Of a DNA stretch of 64,000 nucleotides, positions 24,232-33,230 are shown in pieces. The position numbers were made by a program, and so were the translations under genes. Origin of the DNA: Corynebacterium freiburgense (GTDB taxonomy: Bacteria; Actinomycetota; Actinomycetes; Mycobacteriales; Mycobacteriaceae); NCBI RefSeq assembly GCF_030408815.1, contig NZ_CP047355.1, positions 2,666,001 through 2,730,000 on the forward strand, written 5' to 3'. The notes under the pieces were generated by a model. That model saw nothing but the letters and a program-made list of their open reading frames with translations, was not told the origin of the DNA and searched no databases. How positions within the stretch are numbered: the stretch's first letter is position 1; the number at the start of each line of letters is the position of its first letter.

Positions 24232-24246
24232 AAAGGACGTGAGGGG

Positions 24247-25281
24247 TTACTTACTTAGAGTAGTACCCACGGAGTGGAGATCTTGGCAGGCTTCAACGAT
24301 GCGATCAGCCATGCCTTGCTCTGCGAGCTTCATATAGGAGCGTGGGTCATAAACCTTCTTATTGCCCACTTCACCGTCTACCTTGAGCACACCATCATAG
24401 TTAGAGAACATGTGTCCTACGATTGGGCGGGTGAATGCGTATTGGGTGTCGGTGTCCACATTCATCTTAATTACGCCGTACCGCAGTGATTCTTCAATCT
24501 TTTCCTTTTCAGAACCAGATCCACCGTGGAATACAAAGTCGAATGGAAGAGAACCATCAGCTAAACCAAGTTTTTTAATCGCTGCTTTCTGGCCCATATC
24601 AAGAACCTCTGGGCGAAGCTTTACATTGCCTGGCTTATACACACCGTGTACGTTGCCAAAAGTGGCTGCCAGCAGGTAGCGGCCGTTTTCACCGGTGCCC
24701 AGGGCGTCGACAGTCTTTACAAAGTCTTCTTCGGTGGTGTAGAGGTTCGCGCCAGCCTTAGCCTCAACGCCGTCTTCTTCGCCACCAACAACGCCGATCT
24801 CCACCTCCAAAATAATGTGCGCTTTGCGAGCCTTTTCAAGGAGTTCCTGAGCGATTTCTAGGTTCTCGTCGATTGGCACAGCAGAGCCATCCCACATATG
24901 GGATTGGAACAATGGGATTTCGCCGCGGTCTACACGCTCTTGGGAGATCGCAATAAGCGGACGGACGTACTCATCGAGCACTTCTTTTTGGCAGTGGTCG
25001 GTGTGCAGGGCAACATTGATGTTGTAGTGCTTAGCGGCCTCATGTGCGAATGCCGCCAAGGCAGAAGCACCAGCGACTTTGTTCTTTACAGAAAGACCAG
25101 AACCAAATTCTGCGCCACCGGTTGAGAATTGGATAATGCCGTCAGATTCGGCTTCGGCAAAACCACGTAGTGCCGCATTAATGGTCTCGGAGGAGGTGCA
25201 GTTGATGGCCGGGAAAGCGAAACCGCCTTCCTTGGCACGATTCAGCATCTCGTTATAGACCTCGGGAGTTGCAATAGGCAT
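24247..25281 (-). CDS. fba: class II fructose-bisphosphate aldolase
   Basis: A zinc-dependent glycolytic/gluconeogenic aldolase (344 residues) cleaving fructose-1,6-bisphosphate. Zn ligands and active-site strings: ALHTDHCQ near residue 108, LFQSHMWDGSA, ILEVEIGVVGGEEDGVE, FGNVHGVYKPGNVKL and FVFHGGSGS, then MNVDTDTQYAFTRP. Start ATG 25281 has GGAGGAAC before it. Monocistronic in appearance, with about 110 bp upstream for its promoter. Confidence 0.97.
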   Translation of the reverse strand: MPIATPEVYNEMLNRAKEGGFAFPAINCTSSETINAALRGFAEAESDGIIQFSTGGAEFGSGLSVKNKVAGASALAAFAHEAAKHYNINVALHTDHCQKEVLDEYVRPLIAISQERVDRGEIPLFQSHMWDGSAVPIDENLEIAQELLEKARKAHIILEVEIGVVGGEEDGVEAKAGANLYTTEEDFVKTVDALGTGENGRYLLAATFGNVHGVYKPGNVKLRPEVLDMGQKAAIKKLGLADGSLPFDFVFHGGSGSEKEKIEESLRYGVIKMNVDTDTQYAFTRPIVGHMFSNYDGVLKVDGEVGNKKVYDPRSYMKLAEQGMADRIVEACQDLHSVGTTLSK

Positions 25282-25391
25282 AAAAGTTCCTCCAAGTAGA
25301 TGGTTTCTCTGCTTTAGATTATGCCCTGATCTCGCACGAGACGTAGGGGCATCTCACAGCTTTTTTTGTTCGGACATTTAATTTTGTTTGA

Positions 25392-26606
25392 TTAACGTGG
25401 GCTTATTTCTGAATCAACCCGTTCAGTGACTTTGGCCACTTTAGCGGCCGCTTCCATAAGCATCCATCCTGATAATTGCACGGATAGATCTCGCTCTGGA
25501 ACCTGAGAACTCGTTACAGCTCCAGCAATTGAGGAACCTACCGGACCGGTATTGCGGGGTAGCTTGGCGTCTTGCGTCCAATCAGCAGCAAATACTGGCA
25601 GGCCATCAACCTCCAGACGGTGATTCCACACACTAGAAGCCGAAGCGAGCACAAGACGGGCAGCTAACTTTTTCGTTGCCCGGTTTAACCTTGTGTCTGC
25701 GGGGAGTCGGACAGCCACTTCCGCAAGGTAGCGAACCAGAATTCCTTTAAAAAGCCCGCCATCGCCACCACCAGTTTGCCAGTCAATAACTCCTGCTGGA
25801 GTGGCCATCTCGCTGGCTACTGCCTGAACCAGTTGACGTAATTGAGTGATATACGTCATGACAGGGGAAGCTTGTTCCGCACCTTCCACGGAATCAAAGT
25901 CGGCGTGGGAATCCACTCCAGATTGTTCGCGCAATCGCTCGGCAATTTCCAGACAAGCACCGATCATCACACCTTGGCAATATGGGTGGATATCTTTGAC
26001 TACTTCGGGCCCGTGCATGCGTAAACGTATGCCGTCCATTACAAGCCCGCGGTCGTCGATAAGGTTGTCAAAAACCCAATCAGTGAGTTCTTTTGCTTGG
26101 GTGAGTTCCCCAATGCGAGCCATCATAATTGCGGCCGGACCATTTGTTGGAACATTGTAAAAGGTTTCATTGGTGCGCCATGGTAATACTCCGGTAAGGG
26201 AATCAATGCCGCGCATAATATCGCTTTCCAGAGCTTTTAAACCTTTTGCAAAACGTTGCCGCCGTAATAGCCCTGCACGGTGTGCAGCTAATGCGAGCCA
26301 AGCTTTGTCATCATAGTAGCGGTTATGCTTCCAACTCCGCAGATTTCGAATTCGTATACCCCGTTGGGTGTCTTTAATTCGCTGTTGACGTAGCCGGGTA
26401 TTCCGACGATGAGCAGCATCAACGAGACAGTCCAAATAATGCGCCTGCCACCAATAATGCCAATGCTGAAACAGATTATCCCGAGTGGTTGGCGGCCAGC
26501 ATACTACGCAAAGATTTGTTTTTGGAATTCCCCATACACGGCGCGCATGTCGATCATTAATCGCGGCTTCGGCGAGGTCTGCGCGATGCGCCCATTTCTC
26601 TTCCAC
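25392..26606 (-). CDS. GH76-like glycoside hydrolase family protein (cytoplasmic)
   Basis: A 404-residue protein without a signal peptide. The NRYYDDKAWLALAAHRAG segment contains the adjacent Asp pair that is catalytic in GH76 endo-alpha-1,6-mannanases, and LPWRTNETFYNVPTNGPAAIMMARIG and KDIHPYCQGVMIGACLEIAERL fit the (alpha/alpha)6 barrel with paired helical repeats. Many corynebacteria carry such a gene between fba and the SpoU methylase. Because it lacks export signals its substrate may be an intracellular mannan or glycolipid precursor; this is inference. GTG 26606 is chosen over TTG 26627 because AAAGG precedes it by about 9 bases. Confidence 0.68.
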   Translation of the reverse strand: MEEKWAHRADLAEAAINDRHARRVWGIPKTNLCVVCWPPTTRDNLFQHWHYWWQAHYLDCLVDAAHRRNTRLRQQRIKDTQRGIRIRNLRSWKHNRYYDDKAWLALAAHRAGLLRRQRFAKGLKALESDIMRGIDSLTGVLPWRTNETFYNVPTNGPAAIMMARIGELTQAKELTDWVFDNLIDDRGLVMDGIRLRMHGPEVVKDIHPYCQGVMIGACLEIAERLREQSGVDSHADFDSVEGAEQASPVMTYITQLRQLVQAVASEMATPAGVIDWQTGGGDGGLFKGILVRYLAEVAVRLPADTRLNRATKKLAARLVLASASSVWNHRLEVDGLPVFAADWTQDAKLPRNTGPVGSSIAGAVTSSQVPERDLSVQLSGWMLMEAAAKVAKVTERVDSEISPR

Positions 26607-26635
26607 GTCAGAGCCTTTCTTATTCAATAACGTTG

Positions 26636-27298
26636 CTACCAGGCCAGTTGCAGATCAGCATGTTGCCGAATCCAGGTATGCATAGCGATTCCCGCTGCCA
26701 CACCAGCATTAATCGAACGAGTGGAACCAAATTGCGCAATTGAACAGGTCATAAGTGACCCTGCGCGTGCGGCTTCAGTAACCCCTGGCCCCTCCTGCCC
26801 AAACAATAACATGCAGTTTTGTGGCAATATGGTGGTTTCCAGTGGCACCGACCCCGGCGTATTATCGATACTCACTACCGTTAGATCATGTGCTTTCGAC
26901 CATGCTAACAAGGAATTCACATCAGGGTGGTGCAATAAGTGCTGGTAGCGATCCGTCACCATTGCACCTCGCCGATTCCACCGCCGACGCCCCACAATAT
27001 GCACCGTAGCCACAGCAAACGCATTAGCAGTCCGCACCACCGTGCCAATATTGGCATCGTTTTCAAAATTCTCAATCGCCACATGCAAACTGTGCCGACG
27101 TGAGTCAATGTCCGCCACAATAGCTTCCCGCGTCCAATACCGGTACGCATCAACTACGTTTCGACGATCGCCCTGCTCAAGCAATTCGACATCATAACGC
27201 GCATCAGTGGGTCGGGGTACCTCAGGGTACTGTTCATCCCAAGGTCCCACCCCCACCGAAGTTCCCCACTCAGTGGGCCCTGGCTTATCCAAGACCAA
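26636..27298 (-). CDS. TrmH/SpoU family RNA 2'-O-methyltransferase
   Basis: A 220-residue SPOUT methyltransferase. Motif 1 is FENDANIGTVVRTANAFA, motif 2 LLFGQEGPGVTEAA and motif 3 SINAGVAAGIAMHTW, which form the deep trefoil knot that binds S-adenosylmethionine. An N-terminal extension of about 75 residues precedes it. The target (tRNA or rRNA ribose) cannot be named. The start is uncertain: TTG 27298 or TTG 27292, both behind the GGAGG that overlaps the end of pyrE. Confidence 0.9.
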   Translation of the reverse strand: MVLDKPGPTEWGTSVGVGPWDEQYPEVPRPTDARYDVELLEQGDRRNVVDAYRYWTREAIVADIDSRRHSLHVAIENFENDANIGTVVRTANAFAVATVHIVGRRRWNRRGAMVTDRYQHLLHHPDVNSLLAWSKAHDLTVVSIDNTPGSVPLETTILPQNCMLLFGQEGPGVTEAARAGSLMTCSIAQFGSTRSINAGVAAGIAMHTWIRQHADLQLAW

Positions 27299-27818
27299 GA
27301 TCCTCCAACCCCAAAAGATAGCGATACTCTAAACCAGCAGCAGCAATTACATCACCGGCACCAGTATTACGGTCAACCACAGTGGCAACCCCCACAACCT
27401 CAGCCCCTGCCTCACGTAATGCCGCAACCGCAGTCAAAGGCGAATTACCTGTAGTGGTCGTATCTTCTACCACCAACACTTTTTTGCCAATAATATCTGG
27501 GCCTTCAATACGACGCTGCATTCCATGCTTCTTAGCCTCTTTACGTACTACAAAAGCATCGATATCCCGCCCTGGTGCGTGCATCACAGCCGTAGCGACC
27601 GGGTCCGCACCCAATGTCAAACCACCAACAGCAACATAATCCCAATCCGCAGTAAGCTCGCGTAATAATTCCCCAATGAGTTTTGAAGCACGACTATGGA
27701 GCGTCGCCCGACGCAAATCCACGTAATAATCCGCTTCTTTCCCCGAAGAAAGCGTTACTCTACCGTGCACCACTGCGAGCTTTTTAATAAGCTCAGCGAG
27801 CTCACTCTTTTTCGACAT
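27285..27818 (-). CDS. pyrE: orotate phosphoribosyltransferase PyrE
   Basis: Makes OMP from orotate and PRPP in pyrimidine synthesis. The 177-residue protein has the substrate region VTLSSGKEADYYVDLRR, GGLTLGADPVA, FVVRKEAKKHG and the PRPP motif VLVVEDTTTTGNSPL. ATG 27818 has an AAGGAGACA ribosome-binding site; it sits inside the 3' end of the preceding gene, with 17 bases of overlap. The stop overlaps the start of the RNA methylase, so the genes are coupled. Confidence 0.95.
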   Translation of the reverse strand: MSKKSELAELIKKLAVVHGRVTLSSGKEADYYVDLRRATLHSRASKLIGELLRELTADWDYVAVGGLTLGADPVATAVMHAPGRDIDAFVVRKEAKKHGMQRRIEGPDIIGKKVLVVEDTTTTGNSPLTAVAALREAGAEVVGVATVVDRNTGAGDVIAAAGLEYRYLLGLEDLGLG

Positions 27819-28950
27819 TCTTGTCTCCTTTATTCTTCCCATCCACTGTAATCCCCAATTCATCAGAAAGGTCATCGAAAATACTGGACCCTTTGGAAAG
27901 ATCACGAGCAACCTTGGGAGAAATATAATCCTCCTCAGATGGTGCATACCCCCGGTCACCAATACTATCTACAGCATCGCCACCAACCATATGCGCAGGA
28001 AGATGCCCCCGAGTCTCTGACACCGAGCGTGACGGCAAATCTACCTTCGGACGCGGAAGCTCCGGTTCAAACATGGGTTCTGGCTCGTACGGCTCTGCCC
28101 CGGCAAAGTCCGTGTCAGCCGAATGTTCGGAATCTAACTCATGGGCATTTGATTCGTCTAGCTCAAATTGAGCTTCTGTGGATTCGTTAATCTTTGCGGT
28201 TTCTTCGCCTTCCGAGGATCCTGTCGATTCCACCGTTTCCGAATCTGGGTCCGCAACTACATGCAATGTTGGCCCCGAGTGATCCTCCAACACTTCAGGT
28301 TCACTACCAACTTCCAACCTCGCTGGTAATGCGCGAGTTGCATTGCCGTTTTCAAAATCCAACGGTGTATCAACCGCAGGAGGCAACGCACGAGCAGCCT
28401 CCGCAAGCAGCGTCAATGGTTGGACACTGGCCATTTCATCGGAAACCTGCCCGACAACCCATTCCCCGTCAATCCAAATATACTCGGCGCTTTCCAACGC
28501 TTCCAATGCAGCATCAACGCGTTCATCTACAAAACGTTCGGCTGCCCCAGCATCATTGGATACCACCGCAAATCCTGACGTGTAAAGAACACGTTCCAAT
28601 GGAGTTTCAATGGAATCAAGAGCATTCGCTCGGATAGCTTGCACTGACACCCGCGAAGCATCCCCACGCCGAATACCAACAAAGGTGCATTCCCCAATAT
28701 CAGTAATATAAAAATCTACATCCCGCACAGAACCCGAAACAACATCACGGGCTGCACCGGTTTGCTCCAAAAAAGACCAATCACGAATGAGGTGCTGATT
28801 CTTACGAGCGTACGAATATCCCTGCGCTTTCGCCCATTTCCTACGCTCATTATTCGAACCTGCTGACTGGCGCGCATCCCGAAACCAGAGTGCGCCTCCG
28901 CACACTCCAAATACAATGCCTGCGCCAATGATCAGTAAACCATTCATCAC
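27802..28950 (-). CDS. membrane-anchored acidic protein of unknown function
   Basis: A protein of 382 residues (GTG start) or 381 (adjacent ATG 28947). It has one N-terminal helix (LLIIGAGIVFGVCGGALWF), a conserved globular region (about residues 30-190) and then a roughly 150-residue acidic, Ser/Glu/Pro-rich tail that looks disordered. I recognise it only as a corynebacterial conserved protein that sits before pyrE. The SARKNQHLIRDWSFLEQTG-like part shares features with other actinobacterial single-pass proteins whose role is unknown. Its start overlaps the stop of the YhhN gene (GTGATG) and its end overlaps pyrE. Confidence 0.75.
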   Translation of the reverse strand: MMNGLLIIGAGIVFGVCGGALWFRDARQSAGSNNERRKWAKAQGYSYARKNQHLIRDWSFLEQTGAARDVVSGSVRDVDFYITDIGECTFVGIRRGDASRVSVQAIRANALDSIETPLERVLYTSGFAVVSNDAGAAERFVDERVDAALEALESAEYIWIDGEWVVGQVSDEMASVQPLTLLAEAARALPPAVDTPLDFENGNATRALPARLEVGSEPEVLEDHSGPTLHVVADPDSETVESTGSSEGEETAKINESTEAQFELDESNAHELDSEHSADTDFAGAEPYEPEPMFEPELPRPKVDLPSRSVSETRGHLPAHMVGGDAVDSIGDRGYAPSEEDYISPKVARDLSKGSSIFDDLSDELGITVDGKNKGDKNVEKE

Positions 28951-29510
28951 CCATGTGAGTTTACCTGCAGATTAGCCTTTACATTGGGAGCGAAAAGCAA
29001 TAATTGGGCACTTCCGTAAGTAGCTATTGCGACAGCATCCAAAATCTTGTGAGGGAAACGCTTGTTCAAATATACAAAAACATCACTAAGCATAAATAGA
29101 GGCCCACCCCAGGATGCTGAAAAACTGCTGTACGCTGTAAGAACTCCAGCGTAGGTGATCAGCCTTGGATCACGTATTAAAGGTGCAGCACTAGCCCATA
29201 CCAATGCATGGACCAGCGGATATTTCGGGCGAACACCCAGACGAATTTGTCGAGCAATAAGTGCACAGTGCCCAATTCCAAAACACATAGCCCCCGAATA
29301 TACGTTTGGATTCTTCAACATCAGTACCAGATCACCCAGCGTATGCCCTACCCCACCCAAAACCATCAATGGGTCACGATAATCAAGAAGTGGCGGCACA
29401 ATCAATAATTTCGACGCCCTCCGTAACCTTTGGTTACCAGCCAGTTTCGCCACAACGTTTGTTGCTGTAGCCGATGCCGAAATTGCCCGAAAAATTGTGC
29501 GAGAACCCAT
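28947..29510 (-). CDS. YhhN/TMEM86 family membrane protein (lysoplasmalogenase-like)
   Basis: A 187-residue membrane protein with about six to seven hydrophobic segments. The two family acidic motifs are visible: GHTLGDLVLM near residue 80 and GGPLFMLSDVFVYLNKR near 145. Enzymes of this family hydrolyse lysoplasmalogens; whether a bacterium of this kind has that substrate is unknown. ATG 29510 is preferred to 29537 since family members begin close to it, though neither has a strong ribosome-binding site. It heads the leftward run YhhN - acidic protein - pyrE - trmH - GH76. Confidence 0.8.
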   Translation of the reverse strand: MGSRTIFRAISASATATNVVAKLAGNQRLRRASKLLIVPPLLDYRDPLMVLGGVGHTLGDLVLMLKNPNVYSGAMCFGIGHCALIARQIRLGVRPKYPLVHALVWASAAPLIRDPRLITYAGVLTAYSSFSASWGGPLFMLSDVFVYLNKRFPHKILDAVAIATYGSAQLLLFAPNVKANLQVNSHG

Positions 29511-29658
29511 ACCGCAATAGCGTAGTCCGATCTGCAAAAAGAGTGTCAGGCAGATTCGATATCACCCCTGCCCATACGAGCAAGAGAGTTTGGAACTTGA
29601 TAGAAAAGATCACAGCCTATTCCCCGTTATTCGCTGTATTACCAAGGATCTTTATACC

Positions 29659-30507
29659 GTGGACAATTACCCTAAACACGTTCCATCAGTTAAGGAATTT
29701 CGACATAAAGCGGAAATCCCTCTTCTTGCCCTTGGGGTTCTGCTCACCACAGCTGTTACCTTTGGCGCATTGTATGTGGTGCTTCGGGGAGACACATTAA
29801 GCTCATTCGCTGAAGGTGTTGTGTTCGGTTTAGCAACCCCTCTCATTGTCTCCTTCTTTATCCGTTACCACTACTGGAACACAATCAGCAGCGCCATTGA
29901 GGTTACGGAACGCCAGTTTCCGGAAATCCATTCAATCTATATTGAGATTGCACACGCAATGGGATTCCACCACGATGCGTCCGGACTGCGAAAATTACCG
30001 CGGCTATACATTACAAATGGAAACGGAAAAATGAATGCCTTTGCATCAAAGTGTCAACTTCACCGTGGCTACGTAGTTCTGTTTAGCGATCTTGTAGATA
30101 TTGCTTATACCCACGGGGATTTTAAAACTCTGCGTTTTATTCTTGCCCATGAGCTTGCCCATATTCGGTGCGGTCATGTAAACCTTTGGCGCACTATAAT
30201 TACTCCAGTAACCACTGCTTTATTTTTAGATCGAAGTGTAACTCGAGCTCAAGAATACACCGCGGATCGTGTTGCTTGTTTTTATGCGCCTGGCGACTAT
30301 AAAGGCATGATTAGTTTATACGCGGGAAAACATCTAGGTAAACACGTGGACCTGGACGAATACTTTAGAAGTATTGATTCCCATAAAAATGGGTTCTGGT
30401 TGCGTGTTGCTAATTTCTTCAGCACTCACGCGGTTGGCTATCGGAGAATGAAAACTCTGCGTGAAACTGATTTAAAAGGCTGGAATATTCACGGCAAAAT
30501 GCTCTAA
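29659..30507 (+). CDS. M48 family metalloprotease (HtpX-like)
   Basis: A 282-residue membrane zinc protease. Two N-terminal membrane helices (IPLLALGVLLTTAVTFGALY and FAEGVVFGLATPLIVSFF) are followed by the catalytic domain with HELAH (zinc ligands His, His and catalytic Glu) near residue 185 and the third-ligand region RAQEYTADRVA. Such enzymes degrade misfolded membrane proteins. GTG 29659 is chosen because AAGGA is 10 bases before it; a TTG at 29590 extends the frame but has no support. Confidence 0.9.
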   Translation: MDNYPKHVPSVKEFRHKAEIPLLALGVLLTTAVTFGALYVVLRGDTLSSFAEGVVFGLATPLIVSFFIRYHYWNTISSAIEVTERQFPEIHSIYIEIAHAMGFHHDASGLRKLPRLYITNGNGKMNAFASKCQLHRGYVVLFSDLVDIAYTHGDFKTLRFILAHELAHIRCGHVNLWRTIITPVTTALFLDRSVTRAQEYTADRVACFYAPGDYKGMISLYAGKHLGKHVDLDEYFRSIDSHKNGFWLRVANFFSTHAVGYRRMKTLRETDLKGWNIHGKML

Positions 30508-30538
30508 TTATTAGAACAAGTCACATAAAAGAAAAACC

Positions 30539-30568
30539 AGGAGGGTTGCTTGCCTAACGCAACCTCCT
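30539..30568 (-). terminator. rho-independent terminator after the beta-helix lipoprotein gene
   Basis: AGGAGGGTTGC pairs with GCAACCTCCT (one bulged G) across a 9-nt loop. On the leftward strand it is followed by GGTTTTTCTTTT, a good U-tract, so it ends the lipoprotein transcript. It also sits 31 bases after the stop of the convergent M48 gene and may stop that transcript with lower efficiency. Confidence 0.8.
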
Positions 30569-30591
30569 AGTGTTGTTTCGGGGGATATTTT

Positions 30592-33039
30592 TTAATTGGT
30601 TTTCTGCTCTCCAACCGTATCATTTACAAATTCAATGTTCGCTTTTCCAATTTCAGGTAGCTCTCCCGTATGAGTTTTCAATTTATCGGAGAATGCACTT
30701 CCGACAATCGTATTATTCGCCAGTGAGACTCCCTTGATATCGCCGATTAGCCGTTCATTTCCGATTCGTCCTCCGGTCACCTCTGCACCTATATAGATGA
30801 GTGGAGTTTGCGCATTTCTCGGCGTAAATACGTTTTCTTCCACTGCCACGTTATTGATAGCCCCACGGCCACCACCATATGTGACTTTTGATTTATCAAC
30901 AGGGCTTTCTACAACACCATTTGACATATATGAATGAAGGTTTGTGCTTTCACCATTGAGATTAGATTCGGCGGAGAGTCCATCCCAAATAGATTCCACA
31001 CCAACCACTGCCCTGCGTGCCGCTCCATCTATGGTGTTATGCAGGAATTTATTGTTATCAGAGTCAGGACCTACATAAAGTATCCAACTGGGTTGGTTTT
31101 CGCCAACTATGGTTACAGAGTTTCCGGTAAAAGTATTTGCATCACTGTCTTGGTATGCCTGCAATAACCCCTGCCCATGCGATACTTCGCTAAAAATGCT
31201 ATTGTTCTGCACTTGGTTATTGTTGGAGTTATAAGCTATATGCACACTCGATGAATAACTATTACTTAAATCATTATGCTCAACAATATTGTTATTGCAA
31301 TTGTTTTGCATGGAGATGTTTCTAGTGTTCGCCGTGACTTTATTATCTCGAATTACACTATCGGAAACACCCGAGAAGCTAATGCCGTAATATCCTCCAT
31401 AAATTTCATTTCCAATAATGGAAATGCCGGAGTTTTCGTATTTGTTTGGGCTCACAGTGCCATCAGAGGCGTATCGATCCCAAATCGGGCTTGGGCTGTT
31501 TTTAAACCGGTCGTCAGGATCTTCTCGCTCGGAATTCACCGAGATCGTTACTACCTGACCTTTAGTTTCTTTTTCACCTTTAATATTTTCAATCCGGTTA
31601 TTTTCCACCTTAATGTTTTTAAGATCTCCACCATCGGCTGCCATCTCAATGCCACGATAGCTCAGCCCTGTCATAGTGATTTTAGACATCGTAATGTCTT
31701 GCACAGCCACTGCTGCAATGCCTCGGGTAAAGGGGGAATCTGCCAGGTCCAGGGAAAAATCTGTAATTGTGGTGCCTTTTGCACCACGAACAAATTCAAA
31801 TGTGCTCGTTGGGTTTGCTTCATTGGCGCCAGTGTTTACATCGATGCTCGCGCCCTTTCCATCGAGGTATGTAACGCCCTTGGGAATTGAGATCCGCTTA
31901 GTAATTACATATTTTTGCGTTGGACTCATACTCACCCCAATACTGCGTTCACCAGCAATATTGAGTGCTTGTTGGAGTGCTTCACTGCAATCATCACCGA
32001 ATTCAAAGGCAAGGAGCGAGACTTCTTTTTCAAATTTTGTACCGTAAACCTCACCAGCTATTTCAACTTCTAGATCTGCACCTTTCGCCTTGGTAAGTTC
32101 ACGTACTAGTTTCACCTCTGAGTGTTCATCTTTCAGCATGACCTCAGCGGCTTTGGTTTGGGAGTTTTTTGCATCAACGAGTGAAACAAACGTTGCGTTT
32201 GTTTCATTAGGTTTCGCCGACGGAGAGTTTTCTTTTGTCTTCTCGCCTGGCCTTGGCTCCTCGGTGAACGTGTTTTCTTCGCTTTGATCGTCACCATCGC
32301 CAATATCCGGCAACTCAGTTGAGTCTGCTGAAGGGCTCGTATTCTTCGGCGCAGTCGTTAATGGTTCTGGATCACCAATGCCTGTTGAATCAGGTATTTC
32401 TGGTTCAAGGCGCCCTCGGTCTCCTGTAATAGGCCCGCTTACTTCTGGTTGTTCAGCGTCCGGCACAACAGAATGTTGTATTTCAGGCCCCGGAGTATCA
32501 GGTTTTGGTGCAGGAGTATTGGACGCAGGTGGTTGCGGAGCTACTATTTCTGGTTCAACTGCATCCGGTGCGGCAATGCTTGGTTGTGCCGTATTTGGTG
32601 GTTGAGATTGCAGGCTTTGGGGCTCAGCATTGCCTTGTGGCATTGGCGCTGGCTCCGGATTGCTATTGTTTGGCGCAATATTGGCCTGCGGCGCATTGTT
32701 ATCTACAGCAGGCACTTGCGGGTTTTCAATAACTTGTTGCGCTATTTTTTCTGCTTGGGGCTCTTGTGGACGGAGTTCTTCCCCTAAGATCTTTGGAACT
32801 TTTGGCACTTCACTTTCTTCGAAGTGAGGTTCGTTTGCTTGGGTGTAGAGGGGTTTTGTTGCGGGCTGTCCAGAGATTGTTGGAATTTGTTGTATTTGGG
32901 TTTCGGGGGTGCTGGCGGGTTGTTGTTGGGCTTGAGTAATTGCGAGTTTATCTGCGGTTTTTTCCTCACAGCCAGTGAGGATAAGACAAGCAAAGAGTCC
33001 GGCAGCGGTTCCCTTCATAAGGCGGGATGAGGGTCGCAT
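30592..33039 (-). CDS. surface lipoprotein with right-handed beta-helix domain
   Basis: An 815-residue exported lipoprotein. The signal peptide ends in lipobox LILTGC with the lipidated Cys at residue 24. Residues about 35-280 form a long Pro/Glu/Gln/Asn-rich linker (PEPAPMPQ and PNTAQP types) suited to spanning the envelope. Residues about 330-800 hold repeated short turns such as VENNRIENI, IIGNEIYGG, VIRDNKVTAN and NNIVEHNDLSN, typical of pectate-lyase/NosD-like parallel beta-helices. The start ATG 33039 has GGAG 8 bases upstream. Carbohydrate binding or cleavage is the usual role of such domains, but no catalytic residues are identifiable. It appears monocistronic. Confidence 0.82.
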   Translation of the reverse strand: MRPSSRLMKGTAAGLFACLILTGCEEKTADKLAITQAQQQPASTPETQIQQIPTISGQPATKPLYTQANEPHFEESEVPKVPKILGEELRPQEPQAEKIAQQVIENPQVPAVDNNAPQANIAPNNSNPEPAPMPQGNAEPQSLQSQPPNTAQPSIAAPDAVEPEIVAPQPPASNTPAPKPDTPGPEIQHSVVPDAEQPEVSGPITGDRGRLEPEIPDSTGIGDPEPLTTAPKNTSPSADSTELPDIGDGDDQSEENTFTEEPRPGEKTKENSPSAKPNETNATFVSLVDAKNSQTKAAEVMLKDEHSEVKLVRELTKAKGADLEVEIAGEVYGTKFEKEVSLLAFEFGDDCSEALQQALNIAGERSIGVSMSPTQKYVITKRISIPKGVTYLDGKGASIDVNTGANEANPTSTFEFVRGAKGTTITDFSLDLADSPFTRGIAAVAVQDITMSKITMTGLSYRGIEMAADGGDLKNIKVENNRIENIKGEKETKGQVVTISVNSEREDPDDRFKNSPSPIWDRYASDGTVSPNKYENSGISIIGNEIYGGYYGISFSGVSDSVIRDNKVTANTRNISMQNNCNNNIVEHNDLSNSYSSSVHIAYNSNNNQVQNNSIFSEVSHGQGLLQAYQDSDANTFTGNSVTIVGENQPSWILYVGPDSDNNKFLHNTIDGAARRAVVGVESIWDGLSAESNLNGESTNLHSYMSNGVVESPVDKSKVTYGGGRGAINNVAVEENVFTPRNAQTPLIYIGAEVTGGRIGNERLIGDIKGVSLANNTIVGSAFSDKLKTHTGELPEIGKANIEFVNDTVGEQKTN

Positions 33040-33148
33040 GGTTTAGGCTCCAATCAGTTTTGCCAACTTCGTTGGATTCAAGTTGTTAGTGGCAAACTTG
33101 CTTCCGCCGATGGTAGCAGTATTGGTGCCTCTCACTACGCCCTACAGC

Positions 33149-33190
33149 ACACCCACCCCCATTTGTGCTATGGGGCGCGGAGATGGGTGT
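33149..33190 (-). terminator. nested stem-loop downstream of clpB
   Basis: Outer arms ACACCCA/TGGGTGT and inner arms CCCCAT/ATGGGG form a nested hairpin about 40 bases after the clpB stop. There is no U-tract on the leftward strand, so it may be a processing or RNA-stability structure rather than an intrinsic terminator. Confidence 0.35.
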
Positions 33191-33230
33191 GAAGCGGGGG
33201 CAAACGCGGCCGTCGAAAAGCTGTGCAGCG

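Noticed and set aside
30931-32787. rightward frames opposite the beta-helix lipoprotein
   Set aside because: They are complements of the Pro/Glu/Asn-rich stalk and the repeated helix turns; low complexity makes long antisense frames common.
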